Below are positions 24,436-35,648 of a DNA stretch of 64,000 bases, piece by piece. The stretch spans positions 93,847,276-93,911,275 of the forward strand of contig NC_061508.1 in NCBI RefSeq assembly GCF_022539505.1, given 5' to 3'. The notes under the pieces were generated by a model. It had not been told where the DNA came from. It worked only from the letters and a program-made list of their open reading frames with translations, and made no database searches. The translations under genes and the position numbers were made by a program. This stretch comes from Lolium rigidum (taxonomy: Eukaryota > Streptophyta > Magnoliopsida > Poales > Poaceae). The first letter of the stretch is position 1; each line of letters opens with the position of its first letter.

Positions 24436-26036
24436 TGATGCGTGTAGTTGACACGTCCGTTGGGAACCCCAAGAGGAAGGTGTGATGCGCACAGCGGCAA
24501 GTTTCCCTCAGTTAGAAACCAAGGTTTAATCGAACCAGTAGGGAGTCAAGAAGCACGTTGAAGGTTGATGGCGGCGGGATGTAGTGCGGCGCAACACCGG
24601 AGATTCCGGCGCCAACGTGGAACCTGCACAACACAACCAAAGTACTTTGCCCCAACGAAACAGTGAGGTTGTCAATCTCACCGGCTTGCTGTAACAAAGG
24701 ATTAACCGTATTGTGTGGAAGATGATTATTTGCAGAGAAAATGGTAAAACAAGTATTGCAGCAGATTTGTATTTCAGTATTAAAAGAATGGACCGGGGTC
24801 CACAGTTCACTAGAGGTGTCTCTCCCATAAGATAAAAGCATGTTGGGTGAACAAATTACAGTCGGGCAATTGACAAATAGAGAGGGCATAACAATGCACA
24901 TACATGACATGATAAGTATAGTGAGATTTAATTGGGCATTACGACAAAGTACATAGACCGCCATCCAACCGCATCTATGCCTAAAAAGTCCACCTTCGAG
25001 TTATCGTCCGAACCCCTTCCAAGTATTAAGTTGTAAAGCAACGAGACAATTGCATTAAGTATGGTGCGTAATGTAATCAACAACTACATCCTCGGACATA
25101 GCGCCAATGTTTTATCCCTAGTGGCAACAGACACAACACAACCTTAGAACTTTCTCGTCATCTGTCCCAGTGTCAATGCGAGGCATGAACCCACTATCGA
25201 GCATAAATACTCCCTCTTGGAGTTAAAAGTAAAAACTTGGCCAGAGCCTCTACTAGTAACGGAGAGCATGCAAGATCATAAACAACACATATGAAATAAC
25301 TTGATAATTAACATGACATGGTATTCTCTATCCATCGGATCCCGACAAACACAACATATAGAATTACAGATAGATGATCTTGATCATGTTAGGCAGCTCA
25401 CAAGATCCAACAATGAAGCACAATGAGGAGAAGACAACCATCTAGCTACTGCTATGGACCCATAGTCCAGGGGTGAACTACTCACTCATCACTCCGGAGG
25501 CGACCATGGCGGTGTAGAGTCCTCCGGGAGATGAATCCCCTCTCCGGCAGGGTGCCGGAGGAGATCTCCGGAATCCCCCGAGATGGGATCGGCGGCGGCG
25601 GCGTCTCAGTAAGGTTTTCCGTATCGTGGTTTTTCGCCTCAGGGGTTTCGCGACGGAGGCTTTAAGTAGGCGGAAGGGCAGAGTCGGGGGCCAGACGAGG
25701 GGGCCACACCATAGGGCGGCGCGGGCCCCCCCTGGCCGCGCCGCCACGTGGTGTCGCCACCTCGTGGCCCCACTTCGTATGTTCTTCGGTCTTCTGGAAG
25801 CTCCGTGGAAAAATAGGCCCCTGGGTCTTCGTTTCGTCCAATTCCGAGAATATTTCGTTACTAGGATTTCTGAAACCAAAAACAGCAGAAAACGAGAACC
25901 GGCACTTCGGCATCTTGTTAATAGGTTAGTTCCAGAAAATGCACGAATGTGACATAAAGTGTGCATAAAACATGTAGGTATCATCAATAATATGGCATAG
26001 AACATAAGAAATTATCGATACGTCGGAGACGTATCA
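24436..26036 (-). repeat. 5' LTR of element G
   Basis: 1601 bp, same ends as the 3' LTR. The two copies differ at roughly two dozen places by eye, many at CAG versus CGG or CGAG. The terminal palindrome is at 26017-26036. Confidence 0.95.
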
Positions 26037-26041
26037 GAAAG

Positions 26042-26984
26042 CAATAAAACGCTCTCACACTCTCTTGAGGATCTTCTAACTTCCTACGATGAGCTAAAGT
26101 TAGCTCATGAGGCTAGTATCACTAAGGTAACATCTTGTGAGCCTCATGTGGACATTAGCACAACCTCTACCCAAAATGTTATATTGCCATGTGCTAGTCC
26201 TTGTAATCCATCTAGTCAAACTAGTGATACACCTTGTGTTGGATTACTTACTTTTCCTTGTTGCTCCAACAATGAAGCTTCTACTTCCTCTAGTACTTGT
26301 ATTTCTACTAACCATGTAGAGGAAATAAAAGAGCTCGAGGCCCAAGTCCTTTCTTTGAAAAAAGACTTGGAAAAGCGTCATGAAGGGAAATCCGCACTTG
26401 ACAAGATGCTAAGTGTGCAACAATCTCCCAATGACAAGAGTGGACTTGGATTCAACTCCAATAACAAGAACAAGTCCAAAAGCAAGAGCAACAAGAAGAA
26501 GGGCCAAGACAAAGTCAAGGATCTGGCCAAGTTGGTTTGCTTAAAGTGCAAGGTTGAAGGGCATCATGTTAAATCATGCCCATTGAAGAAGAAGAAGCAC
26601 TTGAGTGAGAAACAACAAGGGAAACGGCCACAAGGTCAAGGTCAAGCTCATGCTCGACCTCAAGTTGAAGATAGGCCACTTCCCAAGAAGAATCAAGATT
26701 TTTTTCCCCAAGAGAAGAGATCAATAAAGAAGAAAAAGGGGAACACTTGCTACTTATGTCGTAAGAAGGGGCACTTTGCTTCTTCTTGCTTAGGTGGTAC
26801 CTTATCTAACCCTATAATTGTTGATGATGATTATTCTCTAGGGAAGGATAAGGATGGCAATGTGTTTGCCAAGTTTGTTGGAACTCAAAGTGGTTTCAAG
26901 AAAAGAACCATTTGGGTTGCCAAGCCTATTGTGACTAACCTCTTAGGACCCAACTTGGTTGGGGACCAACAAGCTCAAACTTGA
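26042..26984 (+). CDS. Copia-type gag of element W, 3' part with two zinc knuckles
   Basis: Continues the reading frame broken at 17879. It begins with the rest of a coiled coil (LEDLLTSYDELKLAHEA), then a Cys/Ser-rich stretch and a Lys/Asn-rich basic region. Two CCHC knuckles follow, each C-x2-C-x4-H-x4-C: CLKCKVEGHHVKSC and CYLCRKKGHFASSC. They bind RNA during packaging. The stop is at 26982-26984. Between the knuckles is a Gln/Lys-rich linker. No protease motif follows, so the product is gag only. Confidence 0.88.
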
Positions 26985-29900
26985 TCAATAGGTACAAGTG
27001 GAGGTCATTGGAGACTTGGCTACTTCATGAAGAATTAAGGGATCTTCATATATTATATTTTGACCAATCCAAGTCGTATGGATTATCATCTATATCTTAT
27101 ATCCAATGTTCCTCTTTGCGGTAACTTATACTTCAACTCATCATATTTATTGTAAGTTACTTGCCCCTTTGCATGTTTGGTTTTGTACCAAATATTTGTG
27201 TGTATGTGTTGTGTCTTACTTACCTATCTTGTGTATTCAAGTATGTTTGTTTGACTCATCATATACTTGTGTATTGTTTTGGAGCCTAATGCATCTTGAT
27301 GATATCTTATTTGGCTCTCTTTGAGTGATTAATGGAACATCCCATTTTGGGGGAGTGATATGCTTTGTGCATCTCTCCTTCTATAAAATGTGGGTATATG
27401 GGTACCACCACTTAGTATTGATATTGCAAGATTATCTAGTCACTATGTGGTGTGTCATACTCATGAGAAATTCAAATTCTAAATATCCATTAATCATCTC
27501 TAATTGAATTTTAGTTGCATCTTGCTTAGAAGAAATGTTTTATCACATTATGGGGGAGTAATATGTTTTGTACATATCACAAGCCTAGAAAATGTGAACA
27601 TATGAGATTATGCCACTTAGAGTTGATGCTCTTAATTATCTTGTTCCTAGGTGGCATGTTTGCTCAAACAAGCTCCACTTCTATTAAAAATCTTTTATTG
27701 CTCATCTTATGGATTCTTGTTTGAGTAAGAAATTCTTGGTACGGTTTTCCTCAAATACATATCTCTATATCTTATTTGGGACACCGATTGCTTCAAGTTA
27801 TTCTAATCATTGCCGTGCGTGATTGTTTGACTAGTTGAAGCTATCAAGAATCTTCATCCGTGCATAGTGCTTAATTCTATATACTTATCCTATGCCTTTT
27901 ATTGTGAAGTTGATCCTTACTATCATTGTCAATTCACCACCGGAAATTATTTCCAATATACCCATTGTCTTTGACAATTGATAACCTTGTATGTGGTTGA
28001 ATTCATGGATCATCTTCACCTTGGATTGCTTCTTATTTACTTATTTTATTTCCAAGAAATCTTCGTTGCTCCCATGTGTCTTCCTTGTCCCTTTGAAAAA
28101 TCTTTTGATAAATTCTCTTAATTCATATCAAGTGTTTGTTTTGGAAGACAAACCTTTTCCTTACGGTACATTGTGCCATTGTGAAAAGTGTAGAGGGTTT
28201 GGTTTATTTGTTTGAACCTTGCTCTTTTGGGAGTTTTGCTATCTCATTCCTTCTTACATGTTTTATTTGCTTAAATGAGATAAAAATTTGAGCATGTTTG
28301 CTTTATTTCATCCTTTATGCTCAATGGTTTCTTCTTAGTTCATTTGTTGAACTTTGTTGAACAAATCTTTTGTGATTTGCGTCTTTGATATATTTTGGAC
28401 AACAAATTTGTTTGTTCACACCTTTATGCCTTCTTCAATTCATTTGGTGTTTTGTCCAAAGTATATCTTTCTTGGATCTTTAAAGTCTTTATGCGTGCTT
28501 ATATGTAATTTGTTTATATTTGTAGCATGTTTGCCTTCTTTGATCCATTATATAGGGTATACTCCATCAAATCCTAAATGGCTAAGATGTGCATGAAATT
28601 CAAATTTCATCTAAATATGCACATATTTATATGGAGTGTGTCCTATATATTGTGGTTAGTCTAACCATGTTGGACCCAATGAGTTTGGGGACCAAGATGT
28701 ACTTGAATGTTGTTTTAGGTACATTGGAGATGCAATGGAGGCTTGTCTCATCTATAAGGAAGGTGTTGTCACCATATGATAATTAGAGTCAAGCTAGGAT
28801 GATCGATGAAATCTTATCTACTACATCATGTCATTGCTATCTCGGTAACAAGTATCTTATTCATGCATTCTCCTATAGCATCCAACCTCTTGTAGGTTGC
28901 ATCTTGGCATGAAATTATTTATTTCGAAAATATTGCGATTCTTGAAAAATCTTTTTTTTTTTGGAAAACTTCTTATTGTACATTTGAGTAATTTGAGAAG
29001 ATGCATATGATAGGTTATATATATATATATATATATATATCATATTTATGATTCACCTATTACAAATATGCCCTCTAGCAATTTATTGCATATCAATTCC
29101 TCAAAGAGTTCTTGTGTACAATATTGATGAAATTGTGAAATAAATCCGTATTTGTGATACTTGTTGCCTCTCTCAAAACATTCCAACTAGCTTTACTTCC
29201 CTTATTGTTAGTTGTGATGTTTTTGAGATTTTCTTGGTTGAAGCTCATTCATATACCACAAGTGTGTAAATTGGAGCCATAGGCTATATATGCTTTTTAA
29301 GCAAACATCCTTGGTATATTTTATGACTTCATCTTGGATATCATGTCTTATTTATTTTGTTAACCTCTTGTGTGTGCATGTTTCTTTATGGATCACTATG
29401 TCCACTTTAGAAACTTATATACATGAGAGCGTTAATCCATCAACTTGATATCCTTGTTCCTTGCCAACCATCTTTTACCCTTTTGCTTTTAGTGGTGTTG
29501 GTAAAGAAGATTTATGAGTGCTTGGTTTACTTGTTTTTCTTCATGCACTCATATCTCGTAATTGTTGGACTCAAGTTATTCTTGATAAGCATATTATCTT
29601 TATCTTGGGTGTGTTCTATAGAGGGAGTGAGGATTCCATGTTTGTGCATATTGTATTCAAATGCAAACATTATAAATTGTGCACGAACCTTGGGGAGCTT
29701 TCTTATTTTATTTAGAGCACTATATCTCTCTTATCATGATATCTTTGTTTGTCCAATTGGATCTTTGATTGCTTGCTTTATTTGTTGAAGCTCACTTCAC
29801 CATGTTATCTTTATGCAATCTTTGATCCTCAATATAGTTTGACTTCCTTCAAGTATTCATCATTGGATATGTGCACTTGATTCCACTCAAATTATGAGAA

Positions 29901-30396
29901 GTGCACACCTTGGGGAGGAACTCATATTATATTGGCCTTCTAAATTTTTCACCCATTTTGACAATCGATGCCAATGGGGGAGAAGTTTAGAGGGTTTAAG
30001 GGAATGGTTTTATACTTAAGATTGGTTTGTGCTTAAGTGTTTTGCCTCTCATGCGTTCCATATTTATATGTCTTGCATGGTTGTATATATATAGTGGAAA
30101 CTATCCCAAAGGTTAATCTTGACAATATATGCAATGAATTCATGTTCATCACACGTGCATACATTGTGGGGGAGTTTTCTCTATATATATTGGTTCTACT
30201 CACATCCCTTGCATTTGTTGTAGTTGTGTGAGTAGAGTCGGTTTTGATATGGGCTAGTAGCTTTGTGTTACTTGACCATATCAAATACAACCTCTTGTAT
30301 ACAACTTATTCTCGGATAAGTTGCGTACTTGTTTCTAATATTCATTATATAAACCCTCTTATAGTGATTGTCATCAATTACCAAAATGGGGGAGAT
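26985..30396 (+). other. Long non-coding internal region of element W
   Basis: 3.4 kb, T-rich on the plus strand, with only short ORFs lacking domain similarity. It ends in the polypurine tract. TGGGGGAG occurs at 27348, 27551, 29975, 30167 and 30387, the last being the working tract. An (AT)n run is at 29015-29042 and a T-run near 28950. The layout (big non-coding internal part, no pol) is that of a large non-autonomous derivative. Confidence 0.75.
30387..30396 (+). other. Polypurine tract of element W
   Basis: TGGGGGAGAT directly before the TGTAAGGG start of the 3' LTR, the usual Copia arrangement for priming plus-strand DNA. Confidence 0.8.
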
Positions 30397-32644
30397 TGTA
30401 AGGGTACATTGCCCCTATGTGTGGTTTTGGTAATTAATGACAACCCCTATGGACTAATGTTTTCATTGAGTTTATATGTAGGAATATTCCATAGGTTCTA
30501 CTTGTATTCCATGTGTTGGATTCAAGTATGGATGCCATGTAAATAAAGATACACCTTGTGTGTTGGCATCAAGATCATCGATTTGAAGACATATATGTGA
30601 TATGATCAAGAAGAATAAATGAAGATGGAGTTCTTATGTGGAACTCAATATTAGCCATGCTCTATCTTATGAGAGTATGAGAAGGTACAAGGTTAAGTCG
30701 GGCAAGTTCAAGATGAGCATCTCAAGTGGATCACATGCTTGAAGCTTGCCGTCCATTTGGTGATAATGGACATGTGAAGATGTGCATCAATAGAGCTTTC
30801 CCATCATGGTGTATGGGGGAGCATTTGTGAGTCTTCACGAAGCGACGATGATCAAGTGAGGCATTCCGGCTTGAGTGGAGCTTGAAGAGCTATCATCAAG
30901 ATCAAGCGGGATGCGCAAGGCAAAGGTATGGCCTTGCTAGGTTTTCCTTTTACCGGTCTCAAGGTGGTTGTTGGGAGACCGGATTATAGGATAGATAGCC
31001 GCACTATCAAGAGGGGCTTTCGGTTAGGTAACTTGATCGCATCGTCTTAGGGAGCTCAATCCTTTGCATACTTTGCATATCCCTATTGCTTCTTGGTGTT
31101 TCTCTGTGTGAGGTTCTTGAGCTTGTTGCTAGCTTTACAACAAGCCCAAGTTCATCGAAAACGGAATCCGCATGCATCTTCTATTGCGTTTTCGAGTTTG
31201 GACGTCTTCACCGTTTCTTGACGGTGGGAGACTCCCTCTCCAGTTTTTGTTGGGGTTCTATTCGTCATTATCGTTCCAACAAAATTGGTTTCATGTCAAT
31301 CGGGGTCCGGACACAAAAGTTATCACAGTTTTTGTATAACATGTTTTCCTGCTCTCCCGGTCTGGGACCCGGTCGGACCGGCCCGTGCGCCGGACTAGCT
31401 CCGGCCTGCCGCCCGGTCAGCCGGCCTACCAACCGGCGGGCTCGGCATGCCGTCCGGTCGACCGGTCGCCAACCGGGCGCCAACCGGATGAGTTCCTGGA
31501 AGACGCAAAGTGACCCCGGTCGAGGTCCGGTCTGCCGCCCGGTTTGGACCGGCTGGTCCGGTCTATGGCCCGGTCTGACCGGGCTCTAGACCGGATGGCC
31601 CTGCCCCAGGCCCGGTTGACCGGCTTCCTCGACGGTTGACTCAGCCCAACTTTTCCCCAACGGTTATATTTGCTCTTGGGCTATAAATAGCCCTTCTTCC
31701 ACCTTGGGCTGAGTTAGTTCTTCCTATTCTCTCTCCTCCATTGTTGCATTTGAAGAACTTGCTCTCCCCTTTGATTCCTCCAACCATTCTTGCTCATTCT
31801 TGAGGGATCTAAGAGAGGAGATCTAGGTCTACACTTCCACCAATCCATTTCTTCTCTAAGTGAGGGAATCTCTTGGGATCTAGATCTTGGAGTCTTTGGT
31901 TGACTTTCCCCTTTGTTCTTCCTCTCCAATCTCATCCTAGCATTCGTTGCTTTGGTGGGATTTGAGTGTGAAGGACTTGAACACCTCTAGTGTTCTTGCT
32001 TTGCATCATTGCATAGTGTTGAGCTCTCTACCACGATTAGTTCGAGTGAGAGACCGTGAGCTTGTTACTCTTGGAGGGAGACCTCCTAGTTGGCTTGGTG
32101 CTTGGTGCTCCGGTGATCTCTTCAAGAAGATTGTGAAGAGGCCCGGGCTTCTCCTTCGTGGAGCTTGTGAAGTGGTTGTGGAGCTTTCCATCTCCGGAGC
32201 GGAGGAAAAGCTAACCATAAGGAAAGGGCCATTATCCTTCGTGGGTGTGGTTCGGAGAATAGGGTGAGCCTTCGTGGCGTGGGGAATTCTTCGTGGGACC
32301 TCCACCCCTCCAAACGTGACGTACCTTGTTTCAAAGCAAGGGAACACGGGAATACATCCTCGTCTCCGCGTGTCTCGGTTATTTCTATACCTGAGCTCTC
32401 TTTCCTTGTGATAGCCATCGTGCTTGAAGTTCATATATCTTGCTATCATTTGTGCTACATATATCTTGTGCCTATCTTGCTTAGCTCTAGTTGCTATTGT
32501 TACACTTGGTTGAGCTTAGCATATTTAGGATTTGTGCTTGTAAACTAAACGATAGTTTAATTCCGCATTCTTACAAGACAAATCCGCAAGAGTTTGTAAT
32601 TGCCTATTCACCCCCCCCCCTCTAGGCGACATCTCGATCTTTCA
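30397..32644 (+). repeat. 3' LTR of element W
   Basis: 2248 bp, same ends as the left copy, with a C-run of slightly different length near its end (about 32610). It is followed by the CTTTA duplication. The TATA box copy is at 31682-31689 and the CCGG-rich array at 31345-31625. Confidence 0.95.
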
Positions 32645-32649
32645 CTTTA

Positions 32650-33255
32650 TCTTGTCCTCGCCCATGCGCACGCCGAATGAATTGATGAGCACATGGAGGA
32701 CGTTGATGTTGTCGGTGCTTAATAGGGAGCAAGGCAACCCGGTGATATTTTTCACGTGGCCACCGCCGCTACTAGATCCACGACGCATGCCCAGCAAGTC
32801 AGTGTAGTCGATGTTGAGATCCAGCCCGTAGCCGCAATGTCCTGGAGAGGTCACCGACAATAACGGGGCGTTCGGATCGACGATGACGTCGCTCTCGCTG
32901 AACTTGGGGGAGTAAAGGACGCGGCCGTCTATTTGAGACAGTGATGGCGGTTCCGTGAAGAAAGCCAACAACGAGGGGAGGAGCTCTTGCATCTGATGGT
33001 GGCGTAATATCCGTTCGTAGCTTCAGACTGTTGCTGCGTCCCGCCAAGGCTGAGGCATACTTGCGTTCGAGCCCCCGATGCGGCCTGGTTCACCTGGCTG
33101 GCATGGAGACACCTCTTTTAGTCCGCCATCACAACGGCACAGCAGGCGCGCTCGGTAGACCACTCCTCCTCTGATGTGTGCACCGGCTTTTGCTTCAAAG
33201 TAACCTTGCACGGCTTTGCCGGTCCCTTCCTAGTCACCTTCTTCTTCGGAGGCAT
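32650..33255 (-). pseudogene. Harbinger ORF1-like gene, 5' part
   Basis: The probable start is the ATG whose complement is at 33253-33255, giving MPPKKKVTRKGPAKP followed by a Lys-rich chain with TSEEEWSTERA. This N-terminus is typical of grass PIF/Harbinger ORF1 and NAM-associated proteins (nuclear, DNA-binding partner of the transposase). A stop appears at about 33120. Later coding text in another frame (LSQIDGRVLYSPKFSES, then GLDLNIDYTDLLGMRR with a Gly/Ser run) runs to 32650, where element W cuts it. Frameshifted and interrupted, so a pseudogene. Confidence 0.65.
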
Positions 33256-34030
33256 GTCGAAAATGGCGATGGCGGAGCAGAAACTGGAGAAGAGGGCGGG
33301 AGCTGGAGTGGCTGGCAGGAGCTAGATAGGAGGGCGGGAGTGAATGGACCGGTAGCCGACTAGAGGGGGTGAATGGTCGCTACACAAATTTTATGTCCTT
33401 TTCAGTTTTATGCGCGATGCGGAAGTAAAGGTGATAGCTTTAGTGACTACGATGAACCTAGTATGATGCTATGAGATGCAACAAGTAAAGGAACCGGTGA
33501 AGGAGTAAGAGAGAGGGAGCGGGACAACCGGGGTAGCGGAGAGGAGACACGATGTGTTTCCCGCAGTTCCTCCCACAAGAGGGAGTACATCTGCGTTGAG
33601 GAGGTGTGGACCACGAAGGTCCAACGGTCACACATGCCTCACCTTCTTCCTCGAGAAAACCCCACGAAGGAGCTTTTCCTTCTCCACTAAGTAGCCGGTC
33701 GAGGCGGCGGTTCCTTCACAAGGTTGGGGCGAGCTCCACAACACCGGAGGCTCCCAACACCCTATGGGGCTACCACAACTCCAAGCTAGTCTCCATAGGA
33801 GCACATCTCCACAGATCCCACAATAGGAACCCTAACAACAAGATCCACTAAGGACTAGGTTGTTTTGGCGAATTCTTTCTTGGTGGAACTATAGATCGGG
33901 GTCTCCTCCGCCAATCCTCAAAGTTTGGACATGATTGGTTAGATGGGGAGGGAGATCCTTAGGGTTTGGAGATCAGCAACAATGGTGGAGAGAGAGAGAA
34001 AGCTTAGGTCGAGCTGGAGAAGAACGCCCC

Positions 34031-34038
34031 CTTTTATA
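34031..34038 (-). promoter_or_regulatory. TATA box in the solo LTR at 33341-34654
   Basis: Minus strand TATAAAAG in CCCCTATAAAAGGGGG, placed after the GGTACC-rich region as in an LTR promoter reading leftward. Confidence 0.6.
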
Positions 34039-34079
34039 GGGGCCCCCGAATCCAACCGTTACACTCAGTTCCTGCATGA

Positions 34080-34425
34080 GCGGTACTACCGCTCTGGGTC
34101 AGGGTCTGGCCTCCAGTGCTGACATGTAGAGCTGAACCGGTACTACCGCTTCAGGTACCGCTTAGGTACCGTAAAGGGCCTCTGGGAGCTCTGGACTCCT
34201 CCCGGTACCATAGCGGTACCAGGGCGGTAGTGCCGTATCATGTATTTACGTTACCAAGCCGGTACCTGGTCAGAAGTACCGCTTGGGAGCGGCACTACCG
34301 GTCAAGGTACCGTCAAGGTACCGCTATACATACTGTAGGCCTTTCCCATGTGAAGACAGCTACGAAATTGGTGGCCGGTACCAATAGCGATAGTGGTACT
34401 ACCGTTGTTGGTACCGGTTTTACCG
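34080..34425 (-). repeat. GGTACCG / CGGTACTACCG irregular array
   Basis: Many short copies of GGTACCG, CGGTACTACCGC and ACCGGT on both strands, just upstream of the TATA box. The position matches W's CCGG array but the unit differs. Confidence 0.65.
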
Positions 34426-34866
34426 GTCAAGCTGGAACTGTTGTCTTCTCTTTTCCTCTCCAACCATGTCACCTCGCGACACACACACACAACCAGAAAA
34501 TCTATAAACTACTCTTGAGTCTTCCGATCCTGAGATGTTCAGCGAGGACACCGTGTACCTGCAAATCTTTTCAAAGCAACTATGCACACGGTTAAATTCA
34601 TTCGAGTGTTGTTATCAAGCACACAAAACACTAAGGCTAAATTTTTCTCTTTCAAGGAGAAATGAAGGGGTGGGCAAGAGGGGGAGGGAATTGGGGAATA
34701 GTAATTCAAGACTCGTCCAAACGAGCAGTGCAGGGTTGTCGACGATTGTATTGAGCTTCAAAACTAAGCGGCTACTTTTTTGGTGGACCGGTGTGGCTGA
34801 AAAACAGCGCCGGACCGCCAAATCGCTATTGGAGTCACTATTAGCGCGCCCATGGAGATGCTCTAA

Positions 34867-35041
34867 GGGCTTGCACAATAAAAATAGTAGTATAAAATTA
34901 ACTGTTTTGCTTAAGCACCGGGGCCTATTTATACTAAATACATGTCTAATTAGACATCTCTTCTCTACAAATAACCACTAGTGATTAAGAAAAACTTGAT
35001 TTATTTTTATAGAGAAACACCTTGCATTGTACATAGCGCAA
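34867..35041. mobile_element. Possible small MITE next to the Harbinger end
   Basis: About 175 AT-rich bp with GGGCTTGCACAATA at the left and a partly inverted match, CATTGTACATAGCGC, at the right. The left end abuts the TAA shared with the Harbinger insertion. No clear right-side TAA is seen, so this is only a candidate. Confidence 0.3.
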
Positions 35042-35044
35042 GAG

Positions 35045-35113
35045 GATTCTCGTTGAACAGCTACGTGCTAAGGGGTTCAGCGACAAGTTTTGGAATTGGA
35101 TTTGTTGGATGCT
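35045..35113 (+). pseudogene. LINE reverse transcriptase relic, left fragment
   Basis: The plus-strand frame gives VEQLRAKGFSDKFWNWICW, the block before the LSPLLF motif in plant L1-type LINE RT. It is cut at 35113 by element X and resumes at 51874. The RT would copy LINE RNA at a nicked target. It is far too short to function. Confidence 0.65.
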
Positions 35114-35633
35114 TGTTGGGGCTGCTTCTCGCAGCCCCATCTTCTTCTACCTCTAAATTCTCTCTCTCTCTCTCTCTCCTGTCTCTCTCAAGAACACACA
35201 CTTGGAAAACTCCACACAAACGCACACGCCAAGAAAGAAGAAGAATACAGACTTTGCCCCTTGGCACACACAATGGCTACATTTTCAGTATTTTTCTCAT
35301 TCTCATACAAACATGATACAATGCTTTAAATAGGCAGCACGCACACTTGCCATGCGGCCACTACCGCCACACCACAAGCCACGAGCTTGTGTCCCATTCT
35401 TGTGCCTACATGCACCACTAACTTCAAAACTAAATCAACCTCCTGAAATCATTCCAGGAGCAGCCAATTCGTCCAGCCTCACACGACCTGGCCATAACTA
35501 CTTCATGCAACTAACATCTAATGCATGCACTAGATTCTCTCCACTCACTAGACTAACACGATATGCAAAGTAGTAGAGACACAACAAGCAGACTTGCACG
35601 TATACACATCACACGTCAAGATTAATTCTAACA
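35114..35633 (-). repeat. 3' LTR of element X
   Basis: 520 bp, TGTTAGAATTAATC (at 35633) to GGCTGC...CAACA (at 35114). The end carries the hairpin GGGCTGC-TTCTC-GCAGCCC. A (CT)n tract is at 35159-35190 and a TATA-like TATTTAAA on the minus strand at 35325-35332. Confidence 0.92.
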
Positions 35634-35648
35634 TTCTCTCCCTAATCC
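35634..35648 (-). other. Polypurine tract of element X
   Basis: Minus strand GGATTAGGGAGAGAA directly before the TGTTAG start of the 3' LTR. Confidence 0.8.

Larger units (their letters stand above)
17880..26036 (-). mobile_element. Non-autonomous gypsy-type LTR element G (gag-protease only)
   Basis: 8157 bp, minus orientation, with LTRs 26036-24436 (5') and 19477-17880 (3') and the perfect duplication GAAAG (17875-17879, 26037-26041). A primer site lies inside the 5' LTR and one intact gag-protease ORF follows. No RT, RNase H or integrase is found in the remaining 2.6 kb. The LTRs are about 98 percent alike by eye, so it is recent. It interrupts the gag of W. Confidence 0.95.
14309..32644 (+). 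mobile_element. Copia-like non-autonomous LTR retrotransposon W
   Basis: Two LTRs of about 2250 bp (14309-16564 and 30397-32644) in plus orientation, flanked by the 5-bp duplication CTTTA (14304-14308, 32645-32649). A primer-binding site close to the initiator-Met tRNA type follows the 5' LTR, and a polypurine tract precedes the 3' LTR. The only coding capacity is a gag with two zinc knuckles. No protease, integrase, RT or RNase H was found, so it must rely on a partner element. Element G (17880-26036) is inserted in its gag. Without G it is about 10.2 kb. Confidence 0.93.
33341..34654 (-). mobile_element. Probable solo LTR (Copia type) inside the Harbinger element
   Basis: Minus-orientation LTR-like block. 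Its 3' end has the CATTCACCCCCTCTAG text seen at the end of Copia LTRs such as W's, and a promoter is at 34031. Candidate ends TGAA/TTCA give 33341-34654 with flanks GGGAG and AGGAG (one mismatch), so the borders are tentative. No internal region is present. A repeat of GGTACCG/CGGTACTACC occupies 34080-34425. Confidence 0.6.
12770..34863 (-). mobile_element. PIF/Harbinger-like DNA transposon H, carrying nested insertions
   Basis: The ends are imperfect inverted repeats: GAGCATCTTCATCGGTGCG at 12770 and, on the other strand from 34863, GAGCATCTCCATGGGCGCG. Both are flanked by the 3-bp duplication TAA (12767-12769, 34864-34866), the PIF/Harbinger signature. Inside, on the minus strand, is a decayed ORF1-type gene (Myb/trihelix plus NAM-associated C-terminus). 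No transposase (DDE) ORF was found, so it is non-autonomous or deleted. Removing W (14309-32644) and the solo LTR (33341-34654) leaves an element of about 2.4 kb. Confidence 0.82.
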
